NCBI GenBank assembly: GCA_963632245.1
Contig: CAVGTF010000007.1
Location: forward strand, 1 to 35,575
Source of the DNA: UBA1724 sp963632245
GTDB taxonomy: Bacteria > Verrucomicrobiota > Lentisphaeria > Oligosphaerales > Oligosphaeraceae
DNA length: 35,575 bases
Direction: 5' to 3'
A model generated the notes under the pieces. The model was not told the origin of the DNA and did no database searches. It was given only the letters and a program-made list of their open reading frames with translations. Positions within the stretch are counted from its first letter, which is position 1, and each line of letters opens with the position of its first letter. A program made the translations under genes and the position numbers. Of this stretch, positions 1-9,400 are shown piece after piece.

Positions 1-822
1 GTACTCTTCCAGTCCGGCGCGCATGGCGTTTTCTGGGGCGGGGTGATTTGTCCAGATTTGGAAGCTCTCCATGCCCTGTTGGAGGAGCATTTCCTTTCCG
101 TCGGTGAGGGGATTTCCGCGTTGGAGGAGTCTGTTTCGGAATTCGGAGGGCGTGTATAGGAAGTCGAAGACTGGGAGAGTGTTGGGGAGGCACTCGGGAT
201 CGATTGGCATGGGGTCGCCGGGGTGGAGTCCCAGGGAGGTCCCCTGGAAGAGCACCTGGCATTTTGGGGCGACCAGTGGTGCGTCCTGGAGGGGGAGGAC
301 ATGCACCTCGCACCGTGGCGCGCATTCGTGGATGCGGTCCGCCAGGGTTTGGACATGTGCCAGCGTGCGGTTTGCCAGATAGAGGGTCTTTGCACCGTGT
401 CGTGCTGCATAGACCGCGGCGGCCTGTGTGGCGCCGCCGGCGCCCAGATAGAGCTGTCGTTCGGGGGTAGTGGCGAAGCCGAGTGCGTGTGTCAGTGCGC
501 GGGCGACTCCGACGCCGTCGGTGGAGTATCCGTAGGTCTTGCCGTTTCGGACGACCACGGTATTGACGCTATGGGAGGTGCGGGCGTCTTCGTCGGGGAC
601 CTCGTCGCAGCAGAGGAACATTCGTTCCTTGTGGGGGGCGGTCACATTCCAGCCGCGATAGCCGTCCTTCACCATCTGTGCCACGCGCTCCTCGAATTCC
701 TCGGCGCGTATGGGGAGTAGCTCGTAGACGGCGTCGATGCCGAGGGCGTGGAAGCCTGCCTCCTGCATTTTGGGAGAGCGGGAGTGTTCGACGGGCCAGC
801 CGAGAATCGCGTATCTTTCCAT
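1..822 (-). CDS. aroE: Shikimate dehydrogenase, 3' end cut by window edge
   Basis: Reduces 3-dehydroshikimate to shikimate with NADPH in the cytoplasmic pathway to aromatic amino acids. The 274 residues seen hold the substrate-binding motif GWPVEHSRSP (residues 8-17, with the paired serines S14 and S16), the catalytic lysine in NVTAPHK (K65), the NT and TDG residues of the active site (N87, D102) and the nucleotide-binding loop GAGGATQ (127-133). The reading frame is still open at base 1, so only the last few residues are missing. The start is the ATG at 822; no clear Shine-Dalgarno site precedes it. It lies 16 bases after ribF and is the last visible gene of the minus-strand operon starting at 6171. 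Related paralogues (quinate dehydrogenase) cannot be fully excluded, but the motifs are classic AroE. Confidence 0.93.
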   Translation of the reverse strand, partial: MERYAILGWPVEHSRSPKMQEAGFHALGIDAVYELLPIRAEEFEERVAQMVKDGYRGWNVTAPHKERMFLCCDEVPDEDARTSHSVNTVVVRNGKTYGYSTDGVGVARALTHALGFATTPERQLYLGAGGATQAAAVYAARHGAKTLYLANRTLAHVQTLADRIHECAPRCEVHVLPLQDAPLVAPKCQVLFQGTSLGLHPGDPMPIDPECLPNTLPVFDFLYTPSEFRNRLLQRGNPLTDGKEMLLQQGMESFQIWTNHPAPENAMRAGLEEY

Positions 823-838
823 GGGATATAAAATGTCC

Positions 839-1795
839 TCAGCGGATTTCCAGGGACTCTTTGGCGCGGCGGATATCCGTCTGGATTTGGTCTGCCAGCG
901 CCTGGTGTGAGGGGAAGACCCGGCTTTCCCGGAGAAAGCGGACGGGCTCCACGCGAATCGCCTTCCCATAGAGGTCGCCGGCGTCCTGAAAGAGATGGAG
1001 CTCCACGATGGGACGGCCATTGCCTTCGCCGCGGAAGGTGGGCGCATCCCCGATATATACGATTCCGGGCAGAGGCGCGCCCTCCTGGACGCGGGTGCGC
1101 GCGGCGTAGACGCCGTAGGGTGGCAAAAGGAGCCCCTCGTTGTCCAGATTTGCCGTGGGGCAATGGAGGTCGGTGGCGGCCTTTCCCATTCCGTGGACGA
1201 CCTGTCCGGTGAGCGTGAAGGGACGTCCCAGCATCTGGGTGGCCAGCGGAAAGTCCCCCTGTAGTAGCGCCTTCCGGATCCGTGTGCTGGAGATGCGCTC
1301 TCCCTGGAAGAGGAGTGGCTCCACGGGGACCACGCGGACGCCCGCCGAGGCGGTCAGCGTCTGGAGCCGCGGAACATCGCCGGATCCGCCGGCGCCAAAG
1401 CGCCATTCGGTGCCCACGCAGATTGCATGGATCTTCAGGGCGGGATTCCTCAGGAGTTGTTGTTGGACGAATGCCTCCGGGGATTCCGACGCGAATTCGC
1501 GGGTGAAGGCGAATTTGATGGCGATTTTTACGCCTTGTTCTGCCAGGAGGCGGACTTTTTCCTGCCAGGTGACCAGCAGTGGCGCGGGATCCTGTGGGCG
1601 CAGCACGACGCGCGGAGGCGGATCGAAGAAGAGTGCCACGGGCGTGGCGGCGCATTCTTCTGCCAGGGTTTTGAGGACCTGGAAGACTCGCTGGTGTCCC
1701 CGGTGGACGCCGTCAAAGACGCCGATTGCCAGGACGATATCGCCGGAGAGCTCCGCCAGGGAGTCCGCCACGGGAATGGTCAGGGTGTTGGTCAC
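839..1795 (-). CDS. ribF: Bifunctional riboflavin kinase / FAD synthetase
   Basis: Makes FMN from riboflavin and then FAD from FMN in the cytoplasm. The 318-residue length is normal for the family. The N-terminal adenylyltransferase half carries GVFDGVHRGH (residues 25-34, the nucleotidyl-transferase HxGH-type motif) and the SSTRIR motif before the linker. The C-terminal flavokinase half has the PTANL nucleotide/metal site followed by LPPYGVYAA. I chose the GTG at 1795, preceded by a good GGAGGT six bases upstream. It overlaps the truB stop codon as GTGA, so the two are translationally coupled. A longer open frame runs upstream but is only the antisense shadow of truB. The truB-ribF pair is a common bacterial arrangement. 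Confidence 0.95.
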   Translation of the reverse strand: MTNTLTIPVADSLAELSGDIVLAIGVFDGVHRGHQRVFQVLKTLAEECAATPVALFFDPPPRVVLRPQDPAPLLVTWQEKVRLLAEQGVKIAIKFAFTREFASESPEAFVQQQLLRNPALKIHAICVGTEWRFGAGGSGDVPRLQTLTASAGVRVVPVEPLLFQGERISSTRIRKALLQGDFPLATQMLGRPFTLTGQVVHGMGKAATDLHCPTANLDNEGLLLPPYGVYAARTRVQEGAPLPGIVYIGDAPTFRGEGNGRPIVELHLFQDAGDLYGKAIRVEPVRFLRESRVFPSHQALADQIQTDIRRAKESLEIR

Positions 1796-2508
1796 GGAGC
1801 GACCTCCGGGAGGGGCAATAGGTGTTTCTTGAGCTCCTCCAGATCCCAGTTCTTCAGGTCCTCCACGGTGCAGGCCTGCTCCACGGAGTGGTCGCCGCTC
1901 GTCAGGCGCCGCAGGGCGACCAGGTGTCCGCCGCAGCCCAGCCGCTCGGCGAGATCGGCGCCCAGGGTCCGGATATAGGTTCCTTTGGAACACCTCACCG
2001 TGAAATCCACGAGGGGTGCGCGGTATTCGTCAATGGTGAAGCTGTGGATGGTGACGGGGCGTGCCTTTCGCTCCACGGTCTGGCCCTTTCGCGCCAATTT
2101 GTAGAGGGGCTGTCCGTGGATCTTGATGGCGGAGTGCATGGGCGGCGTCTGGAGGATCTCCCCCAGGAAGGCATTCGCCTGCTCCTGGAGCTGTTCCTTG
2201 GTTAGGGGCGGCACGGGCTGGACGGCGGTGATCTCGCCAGTCAAGTCCTCGGTCTCCGTGCGCTCGCCCAGCTTCATGGTGGCCCGGTAGCACTTCTCCT
2301 TGCCCATGAGCTGATCCTGGAGGCGGGTCGCCTTTCCCAGGAGGATGACCAGCAATCCGGTAGCGAAGGGATCCAGGGTGCCGCAGTGCCCCACCTTGTC
2401 CAGCCAGAAGTGCCGTTTCACCAGATTCACGGCATCAAAACTGGTCCAGTCCGGCGATTTGTCCACAAGAAGAATGCCGTCTACGCGGTTGCGCGGTTGC
2501 TTTTCCAT
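1792..2508 (-). CDS. truB: tRNA pseudouridine-55 synthase
   Basis: Isomerises U55 in the T loop of tRNAs to pseudouridine. The 238-residue protein has the family motif KVGHCGTLDPFATG with the catalytic aspartate at about residue 46, the substrate-binding KCYRATMKLGERTETEDLTG stretch and the CSKGTYIRTLGADLAERLG motif. It is shorter than E. coli TruB because it lacks most of the C-terminal PUA-like domain, as in several other phyla. The start is the ATG at 2508, with AGGAG about seven bases upstream. It sits 20 bases after rbgA and overlaps ribF by four bases. Confidence 0.95.
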   Translation of the reverse strand: MEKQPRNRVDGILLVDKSPDWTSFDAVNLVKRHFWLDKVGHCGTLDPFATGLLVILLGKATRLQDQLMGKEKCYRATMKLGERTETEDLTGEITAVQPVPPLTKEQLQEQANAFLGEILQTPPMHSAIKIHGQPLYKLARKGQTVERKARPVTIHSFTIDEYRAPLVDFTVRCSKGTYIRTLGADLAERLGCGGHLVALRRLTSGDHSVEQACTVEDLKNWDLEELKKHLLPLPEVAP

Positions 2509-2528
2509 AGAAGGACTCCTCCGCTCCT

Positions 2529-3452
2529 CTACTCCTCTTGCGCGTCGACGGGGTCGTCTTCGTCCTCGGGGAGATTCTCGGGGGGATTTTCCAGAGTGAA
2601 GTATCCCATCTGGCCGCTCCGGAACTCCTTCAGAAGAGTGACGGCTGCCTTGGAGACGCAGGGTGCGCCGCCGGCCATGAGCATTCCGCGCTTCTTTGCA
2701 TAGGCCTCCAGGATTTCCTGGGCGGAGGGCGGGATTTCGGGGAGTCCCAGCTTCTTGAGGGGCTCGCGGATCGGGAGGTTCTGGAGCCGTTCCAGGAGGA
2801 AGGATGCGGTGAGGACGGGATCGGTCTCGCCGTCGGGGATATTCCCCAGTGCGGTGAGCAGGAGCTCCTGCGACTTGTCCCGCAGGGAGGGCCACAGCAC
2901 TCCGGGGGTGTCCAGGAGTTCCACCTCGCCGCCCGCCAGGGTGACCCACTGGTTGGAACGGGTGACGCCGGGACGGTCCGCTACCTTCGCTACATTCTTC
3001 ACCTTTAGGCGGTTTACCAAGGTGGACTTTCCGATATTGGGGATGCCCACGATCATCATGCGGACGGGGCGCAGCATGGGGCGGGTGGCGCCGCGCTTCC
3101 GGCGCTCTTCCAGGGCGAAGTCCCGCCAGCGCCGCACCAGGGATTCCGGATTGCGCAGACGGCTTGCATCCAGAAAATCGGCCTCCTCGTTTCGCTCCTG
3201 GAACCACTGCTTCCAGCGCTGGCTGATGAGCCGGTTCGCCAAATCGGCCTTGTTTGCCACCAGGATTCGCGGACGCTGGATGAGGCGGTTCTCCAGGCGG
3301 GGATTGCGGGTGGAGAGGGGCGCGCGGGCATCCACCAGCACCACGACCATGTCCACCAGGGACAGGGACTTCTTCATGGCCTGCTCGGCCTTGAGCATGT
3401 GCCCCGGGTACCAGAGGCTGCGGGGTAGGGAGTTTCCGAGTTCTTCCGTCAT
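2529..3452 (-). CDS. rbgA: Ribosome biogenesis GTPase RbgA/YlqF
   Basis: Circularly permuted GTPase needed for late maturation of the 50S subunit. Motifs run in permuted order: G4 NKAD (residues 67-70), G5 DAS (95-97), G1 GIPNIGKST (136-144), G2 threonine in PGVTR (about 164) and G3 DTPG (181-184). The N-terminal WYPGHM is also typical. The product is 307 residues with an acidic C-terminal tail (ENLPEDEDDPVDAQEE), longer than in B. subtilis. The ATG at 3452 has no Shine-Dalgarno site; the leader is C-rich. It lies 22 bases after the rhamnosidase stop. Confidence 0.93.
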   Translation of the reverse strand: MTEELGNSLPRSLWYPGHMLKAEQAMKKSLSLVDMVVVLVDARAPLSTRNPRLENRLIQRPRILVANKADLANRLISQRWKQWFQERNEEADFLDASRLRNPESLVRRWRDFALEERRKRGATRPMLRPVRMMIVGIPNIGKSTLVNRLKVKNVAKVADRPGVTRSNQWVTLAGGEVELLDTPGVLWPSLRDKSQELLLTALGNIPDGETDPVLTASFLLERLQNLPIREPLKKLGLPEIPPSAQEILEAYAKKRGMLMAGGAPCVSKAAVTLLKEFRSGQMGYFTLENPPENLPEDEDDPVDAQEE

Positions 3453-3474
3453 GGCGGTGGTGTGTTGGGGAGAC

Positions 3475-6171
3475 CTACTTCTCGCGGAAGAGGAGGGTGT
3501 ATTCGCCGGGGACAGCCAGGAGGTTCCCGTCGTCGTCATGGCGGAATTCCTCGTCGCCGGAGAATTCCAGCAATTCGCCGGGAGGCAGGGTGATCTGTGC
3601 GGTGGTGTTGTCGGGGACGCTGAAGGACCACTCCAGAATGCTCTCGTTCTTCGTCGTCTTCGTGCGTTGCCAGACGGAGGAGATGATTCCGTAGGGGGAG
3701 CAGAAGGCGGCGAAGACATTGTCCATGGTGCTGCCGGGCTGCGGCGCCAGCCGGAAACGCTTGAATGCGGCGGCGGCGGGGTCGTCAGCCAGTGGCTGGA
3801 TGCCGGCGATGGTCTCGAAGAACCACTCGGCCACCGCGCCATAGGCGTAGTGGTTGAAGGAGTTCATGTTCATGTCGCCGAAGCCGTCCTTCTTGGTGTA
3901 GCTATTCCAGCGTTCCCACATGGTGGTGGCACCCTGCGTGATGGGGTAGAGCCATCCGGGATAGGTGGTTTGCGCCAGGAGCTGGTAGGCCAGATCGGTG
4001 TGTCCGAAACGCGTGAGGACGGGCAGGAGCAACGGGGTCCCCACGAAGCCGGTGGAGAGGTGGAGCTTCTTGGTGTCGCGGATGTCGGTGACCAGGGTAT
4101 CCACGGTGGGCTGGACCCATTTTTCGGGAAGCAGATCGAAGTGGAGTGCCAGGAGGCAGGCGCACTGGGTCTTCTCTTTCAGACCGGTCTGTGGATCCAG
4201 GAAGTGTTCCTGGAAGGCCTTCTTTGCCTTGAGTGCCTGCCGGTGGAGGCGATTCTGGTCCTTCGTGCGGCCAATAATCCCGGCGATCTTCGCCAGGAGG
4301 GCGAGCATTCCCGCCAGATATGCGGTGGCCAGGAAGCACTTGCTGGTGGGTGCGTCGATATTGAGCCAGTCACCGAAGGTGGGCGGATCGGGGAGGTAGG
4401 TGCCCTTGGAGTATTTCACCTCGAACTGGAGATACTTGTCCATCTGGTCGAAGTGCTTTTCCAGGATGCGGGTATCGCCGTATTTCCGGTAGAGCTGCCA
4501 GGGGACGATGAATGCGGCGTCCTGCCAGGCGGGGGAGGGCGATGTCACGGTGATTCCCACGCTGGGGGTCGGGGAGGTGACGGGGTAGGCGCCATTTTCG
4601 CACTGGTCCAGGTTCAGATCCGTGAGCCACTTGGTGTAGAATGCGGGGGCATCGAGGCAATAGGTGGCGGTGTTGGCGACCACCTGGGTGTCGCCGGTCC
4701 AGCCGTAGCGCTCGTCGCGCTGGGGGCAGTCGGTGGGCACATCCAGCAGATTGGAGCGAAGGCCCCATCCCACATTTTCGAAGAGTCGGTTGACCAGGAG
4801 GGCGTCGCAGGTGAACAGTCCCGTGCGCTTCAGGTCGCTGGAGAGGACCGCGGCCTGGATGTCCTTGGGGGTGGGCGCCTTGCCGAACCAGCCGGAGATC
4901 TGCAGGTACCGGAAGCCGTAGAAGGTGAAGGTGGGTTCGTAGACGGCCTCTTCTGCATCATCGCAGACGTATGTGGTCAACGCCTTGGCGCTACGGAGGT
5001 TAGTGACATAGAGAGAACCATCGGTATCCAGGGTCTCGCCATGCTGGACGGTGATAATGGCGCCCTTCACCGTGTTCTTCATATGGAGGATTTCCCGGCC
5101 GGTGAAATTCTGTCCGAAGTCCACCAGATAGGTGCCGGGGCAGCGCTTCGTGATGGTGGCGGGCTCCACCACCTGGAGGCGCGCGATGGGGGCGCCGCTG
5201 GTCCAGTCGATGCGGACATGGATGTCGTCGAAATTCACGGCGTGGTCATCGCCGAGGCTCCGCGCCATCTCCTTGGTGCGCCAGGCCTGTACCAGCTCGC
5301 CGTCATAGATATCGCTCATGCGGATGGGACCACCCCAGATGGCGGTGCCGAAGGACTCGTCGGTGCCGATGACCTGTGTGGTGCCGTCAGCGAAAGTGAG
5401 GTGGATTTCGGCGCGGACGGCCTCGTTCTTGCCGTAGCGGGGAGCGCCCTCGGCCCAGTTGCCGGCGATGCGACCATCAAACCATCCGCTGGCCAGGGTG
5501 AGCCAGAGGGTGTTTCCCTTGGCTTTCACCAATTCCGTGACATCGTAGGCCTGATACTGTGTGCGTTGCGCGTAGCTGGTCCAGCCGGGTGCCAGGGGCC
5601 AGGAGACCACGGTGCCATTGAGCTCGGCCTCGTAGCATCCCAGCGCGGTGGCGTAGAGGCGCGCACAGGCGAGCTTCTTGCCTTTGGGGAGATCGAAATC
5701 CCGGAAGAAGAGCTGCGGGGAGAGGCTGGTGCGGTTGCCGGTCCAGAAGCCAATCCAGTGGCTGTTCTTCCAGTCGCTTTCCAGAAAGCCGGTCTCGAAG
5801 AAGCTCTCCTCCTGGCTCCAGACGGTCGCCTTGCCCTCCTCGTCCTTTACGCGGACGCGCCAGTTGTAGCGGGTGAAGGGCTTCAAGGGTTCGCCCTCAT
5901 AGACGATCTGCTGGGAACGACCATCTTTCACCCATCCGGAGTCCCAGACGGGCACCTTCGCACCCTGTTCCACCACCTGGATCTGCCGGGCGGTCTGCTC
6001 CTTCACGCCATAGAGGAGGTATCCCAAGCGGGGCTTCGCTTCGTCCATGCCCAGCGGATTGGTCTTGTATTCGACCTTCAGGTCGCCAATGACCGGCGTG
6101 ATCTCAATTTCGTGGCAGTGGTGGTGCTTCGGATCCTTGCAGTCACAATGCTTGTGGACGGAGTTTGTCAT
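3475..6171 (-). CDS. Alpha-L-rhamnosidase (GH78-like)
   Basis: Predicted glycoside hydrolase that removes terminal alpha-L-rhamnose from glycans or glycosides. The 898-residue protein follows the GH78 plan: an N-terminal fibronectin-type beta domain (WRVRVKDEEGK about residue 105), a rhamnose-binding beta domain, an (alpha/alpha)6 barrel and a C-terminal beta domain. The hallmark DCPQRDERYGWTGD lies near residues 480-493 and holds the conserved acidic catalytic residues; SFNHYAYGAVAEW closes the barrel. There is no signal peptide, so it is probably cytoplasmic and acts on imported sugars. The first 21 residues are odd, rich in His and Cys (HKHCDC, HHHCHE), and resemble a metal-binding tag. 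The ATG at 6171 lacks a Shine-Dalgarno site. It appears to lead an operon of housekeeping genes, an unusual placement. Confidence 0.88.
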   Translation of the reverse strand: MTNSVHKHCDCKDPKHHHCHEIEITPVIGDLKVEYKTNPLGMDEAKPRLGYLLYGVKEQTARQIQVVEQGAKVPVWDSGWVKDGRSQQIVYEGEPLKPFTRYNWRVRVKDEEGKATVWSQEESFFETGFLESDWKNSHWIGFWTGNRTSLSPQLFFRDFDLPKGKKLACARLYATALGCYEAELNGTVVSWPLAPGWTSYAQRTQYQAYDVTELVKAKGNTLWLTLASGWFDGRIAGNWAEGAPRYGKNEAVRAEIHLTFADGTTQVIGTDESFGTAIWGGPIRMSDIYDGELVQAWRTKEMARSLGDDHAVNFDDIHVRIDWTSGAPIARLQVVEPATITKRCPGTYLVDFGQNFTGREILHMKNTVKGAIITVQHGETLDTDGSLYVTNLRSAKALTTYVCDDAEEAVYEPTFTFYGFRYLQISGWFGKAPTPKDIQAAVLSSDLKRTGLFTCDALLVNRLFENVGWGLRSNLLDVPTDCPQRDERYGWTGDTQVVANTATYCLDAPAFYTKWLTDLNLDQCENGAYPVTSPTPSVGITVTSPSPAWQDAAFIVPWQLYRKYGDTRILEKHFDQMDKYLQFEVKYSKGTYLPDPPTFGDWLNIDAPTSKCFLATAYLAGMLALLAKIAGIIGRTKDQNRLHRQALKAKKAFQEHFLDPQTGLKEKTQCACLLALHFDLLPEKWVQPTVDTLVTDIRDTKKLHLSTGFVGTPLLLPVLTRFGHTDLAYQLLAQTTYPGWLYPITQGATTMWERWNSYTKKDGFGDMNMNSFNHYAYGAVAEWFFETIAGIQPLADDPAAAAFKRFRLAPQPGSTMDNVFAAFCSPYGIISSVWQRTKTTKNESILEWSFSVPDNTTAQITLPPGELLEFSGDEEFRHDDDGNLLAVPGEYTLLFREK

Positions 6172-6288
6172 TTGAGGGGGAAAAACGGGATTGTGCCTTC
6201 TGGGAAAATGGACAGGAAATGCGAACTGCGTACTATAAGTTTGCGCAGGCGTTCCGACACAGGCGCGTACGTGTGTGCGCGATGGCAC

Positions 6289-6337
6289 AAAAAGCGCAAA
6301 AACACAAGAGGAATGCGGTCTTCTTGTGTTTTTGCGC
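6289..6337 (-). terminator. Rho-independent terminator after the beta-helix/MBG gene
   Basis: Perfect 16-base inverted repeat (arms 6294-6309 and 6322-6337, GCGCAAAAACACAAGA and its complement) around a 12-base loop. Read on the minus strand it is followed directly by TTTTT, so it ends transcripts of the gene that stops at 6452. Confidence 0.8.
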
Positions 6338-6394
6338 ATAGATTCCCAAGAGCGCCCCTTCCCGGCTCTCTGGTGGCATTGTCTCTTTGGCGTG

Positions 6395-6429
6395 GCCTGC
6401 CGCGAGCCCTTGGGGTTCTCGCGGCGGGC
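6395..6429. other. GC-rich hairpin in the 3' region of the beta-helix/MBG gene
   Basis: Arms 6395-6406 and 6418-6429 pair over 12 bases with one G-T pair (GCCTGCCGCGAG against CTCGCGGCGGGC). There is no T tract, so it may be an mRNA 3' end stabiliser ahead of the true terminator. The remaining bases of 6172-6451 should hold the promoter of the rhamnosidase operon; TATAGT on the minus strand at 6232-6237 is a possible -10 box, without a convincing -35 box. Confidence 0.5.
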
Positions 6430-6451
6430 GTGGCAGGCTTCCCTTTTTGGA

Positions 6452-9400
6452 CTATTCCGTTTCTGGGAGCAGGTATCTGATGACGGGGTCGTCCTCGTAT
6501 GCGGGTATGAAGTGTGTTTTAAGAATTTCGGGGTCGTCTTCTTGCCAGCCCGTGAAGGTGCAACTGGTCAGATCCAGGGGCCAGTTTATGAGGTTTCGCA
6601 TGAGGGTGACTTGGCTTTCTTCGGTGGGATCGCAAAGGGCATAGTAATAAAAACACCGGAAATAGATGTTGTATCCGCCGACTTCCTCTTGGACCCAATG
6701 GAAATGACAGTCTTCGAGTGTTAAATCGATGCCGGAGCCCGGGAGATGTCCATCGATGCGAAGTGCGTATTTTTCGTCAGGACCATTTTCTATTACGTTT
6801 CTCCAAGTTTCTCTGTCGAAAGAGCATTTCCGGAAGGTGACGGCAATGGGGGAATTATCGGAATTGCTACTAGGGGAGACGAACACCATGTTTCTGAAGA
6901 TGCAGTCTTCTGCGACATGGAGGGTTTTGCAGTAGAGCGCATTTTTTAACTCAACACCGTACAGATTGAGATCCCGGACGTAGGCGGTAATCTTTGGCAG
7001 GATTGTGACACTGGTATCCCAGTAGGGTGAGTAGATTTTTCGGATGGTGGCACTGTCTTCAATTTCGAGCTCAAATCTCTCGTCTCCCAGGACTCCCATG
7101 TCTCCGTCAATCCAAAGAGTGCCTCCAGGGATGAGATTTCGGGTCGCGACATAGAGATCGGAGAAGACATCCTTCCCCACCGTGAAGACATGCTCTTCCG
7201 GATCGGGGTCATCGCTGCTCTTGTAGAGTTTCCGTGTGAAGGTGCGTCCCTCTGTCATGGTGCTGGTGCTGTCAGTCAGCAGGATGGTTTCTGCGCCGAT
7301 GGTGATCTTTCCAGAGACTGAGGTATCCCAGCGGAAGCGGTAGTCACCGGTACTGTCAGAGGACAGGCAGATATCGTGGACGCCCGGTTCCTCCCATTCG
7401 TAGAAGTCCTTGTAGCTTTTCTCGTTGATGTAGCCTTCGTCGTTGGGGGTTAAATGGTATTCTCCGGTTGAATATTCATGTTCGTGTGGTACATAGACTT
7501 CCGAGTTTGTGGAGAAGCTGGTGGTGCCTGCGGGGAGTTCTGCGGGATCTGCGGAAATGGTGAGGAGGGTAGGGGGGTCCTCCCAGAAGCGCAGATGGAG
7601 ATCCTCCGGCCATTGTGGTGTCAGGGTCTTGGGGTTGCATGTGAGGGTGCCAGGCACCACTTTCAGGTTCCAGTTGTGATTGGAGAGCACGCCGGTGATG
7701 GAGATGGTGGCCTTTCCGCTGGCACCGGTCTCTCCCAAGTGGTATTCGTATTCGAGGTAGGGGAAAAGGTCCTCCCAGACGGGCTCCAAGCCCTCCTCGT
7801 CTAGTGCAAAATGACAGGTGAATTCGGGGACCTCTTCGCCCCAGGTGTATTCCTTGTCATCCACAATCAAGTAGGCAGTCCGCTTCTCTACGGTGAGAAT
7901 GCCGGATTTCTGTCTGCCGTAGTAGGGATACGAATGGAAGTGTCCATCTATTAGGTAACGGGAGTCTCCTTCCATGATGACATATTGCCCTACTGGCAGG
8001 GGTGTGGGAGTGTTGCCTGAGATTTCCCGGAGCATGAAGCCGCTGTTGAGGGGGACGCCGGGGATCATCTCGCCTTCCAGGACGGTATAAGTGAATTCGG
8101 GGATGGGGTCGCCGTAGGTGATGGTCAGATCATCAGCCTTTGCGACAAGTGTTGTCCGCTCCATGGAGTATTTGACATCGATGCCGACGGGACTCACATA
8201 GTAGTCCGAGTCGTCTGGCGTGAAGTAGTAATAGATAGTTGTAGGAACGCAAGTGAGGGGCGTGTCTAGGTATGGTTCGTACTTCGAATGGATTGTCAGG
8301 GTTCCGGGGACGACTTCGCCGGTCTCCGGGTCTTTCATGGCGTAGTCGATGGGGATTTCCCGGATGGTCTGGAAGGGCTTCATGGGCGTTGTGGTGGCGT
8401 GGTGCAGCACGGGGGTCACGCCCTGGATTTGCAGATATGCGCTGTTGTTTCGTATCATGTAGTTTGTGTTGGCGGTGACGGCGTGGAGGGCGTATTTGCC
8501 GGAGGATTCGCCGGGATCGCGGGTGATTTGGATGGGCAGGACCTCGTCGGGGATGGGGCATCCCGCTTTGGCGCTCCAAGTGAATTCGGGGTCGAGCTCG
8601 CCGTGGACCTTTGTGGCACTCTGCACCAGGATATCCAGGGCGATGGGCTCCACGGTGAGGTAGCTCTCCTCCAATACAAAACGATAGTTTGGGGCCTCGC
8701 CGTCTTCTTTTAGAATGATGGGGTATTCTCCTGCAGTGGAGGTTGTTGTGGCATTACATCCCAGGACGGGGCGTCGCGTTAGGACGCTCTCGTCTTCGTC
8801 TGGCGCGAAGTTCTGCAGGATGTAGGGGATTTCGGGATTGGCGGCGCCATAGGGACGCTGGAGGACGTATGGGACGATCCGTAGGGTGCGTTCCTGGATG
8901 GTGACGGGGAGGGTTCCGGAGATCTGGGGCAGGGATTCGTCTTCCGGGGTGAAGATCCAGGTCAGTTCGTAGAGTCCGCAGGGGAGAGTCTCGCCCTCCT
9001 GTTCCCAGGAGAAGGTGCCCGGGACGCTCTCGCCATTCTCGCTCAGGAGGATTTCGCCCTCCAGTTGGGTCTCTCCCGACAATGGCTCGCCGTAGATCAA
9101 CTCCGAGATCAGCGAGATGCCATCCTCGCCCGGAATCAGCACGCCATCGCCGCCCTGGCTACCACTGCCGCCGTCGTCATCTTGCCCGGATGCGCCCTTG
9201 ATGACCGTGAGGAGGCCCTCCCGGAAGCGGATCTGGTAGTCGCGGGAGTAGTCCTCCGGCATCACCTGGAGGCTCCCCTGTCGGATGGTGTGGTACGAGA
9301 TCGCGCCGTCGTCGTCGGAGACGCTCCGCAGGGCGGTGTAGGCCTTCAGGGCTCCGGAGAGGAAGTGTCCCTCCAGGAGACTGCCCGCGGTGAGGGACCA

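Noticed and set aside
2755..6480. 1241-residue open frame on the plus strand
   Set aside because: Antisense to the rhamnosidase and rbgA, whose motifs are clear; the frame is open because of high GC and codon bias, and its product is low-complexity with no domain.
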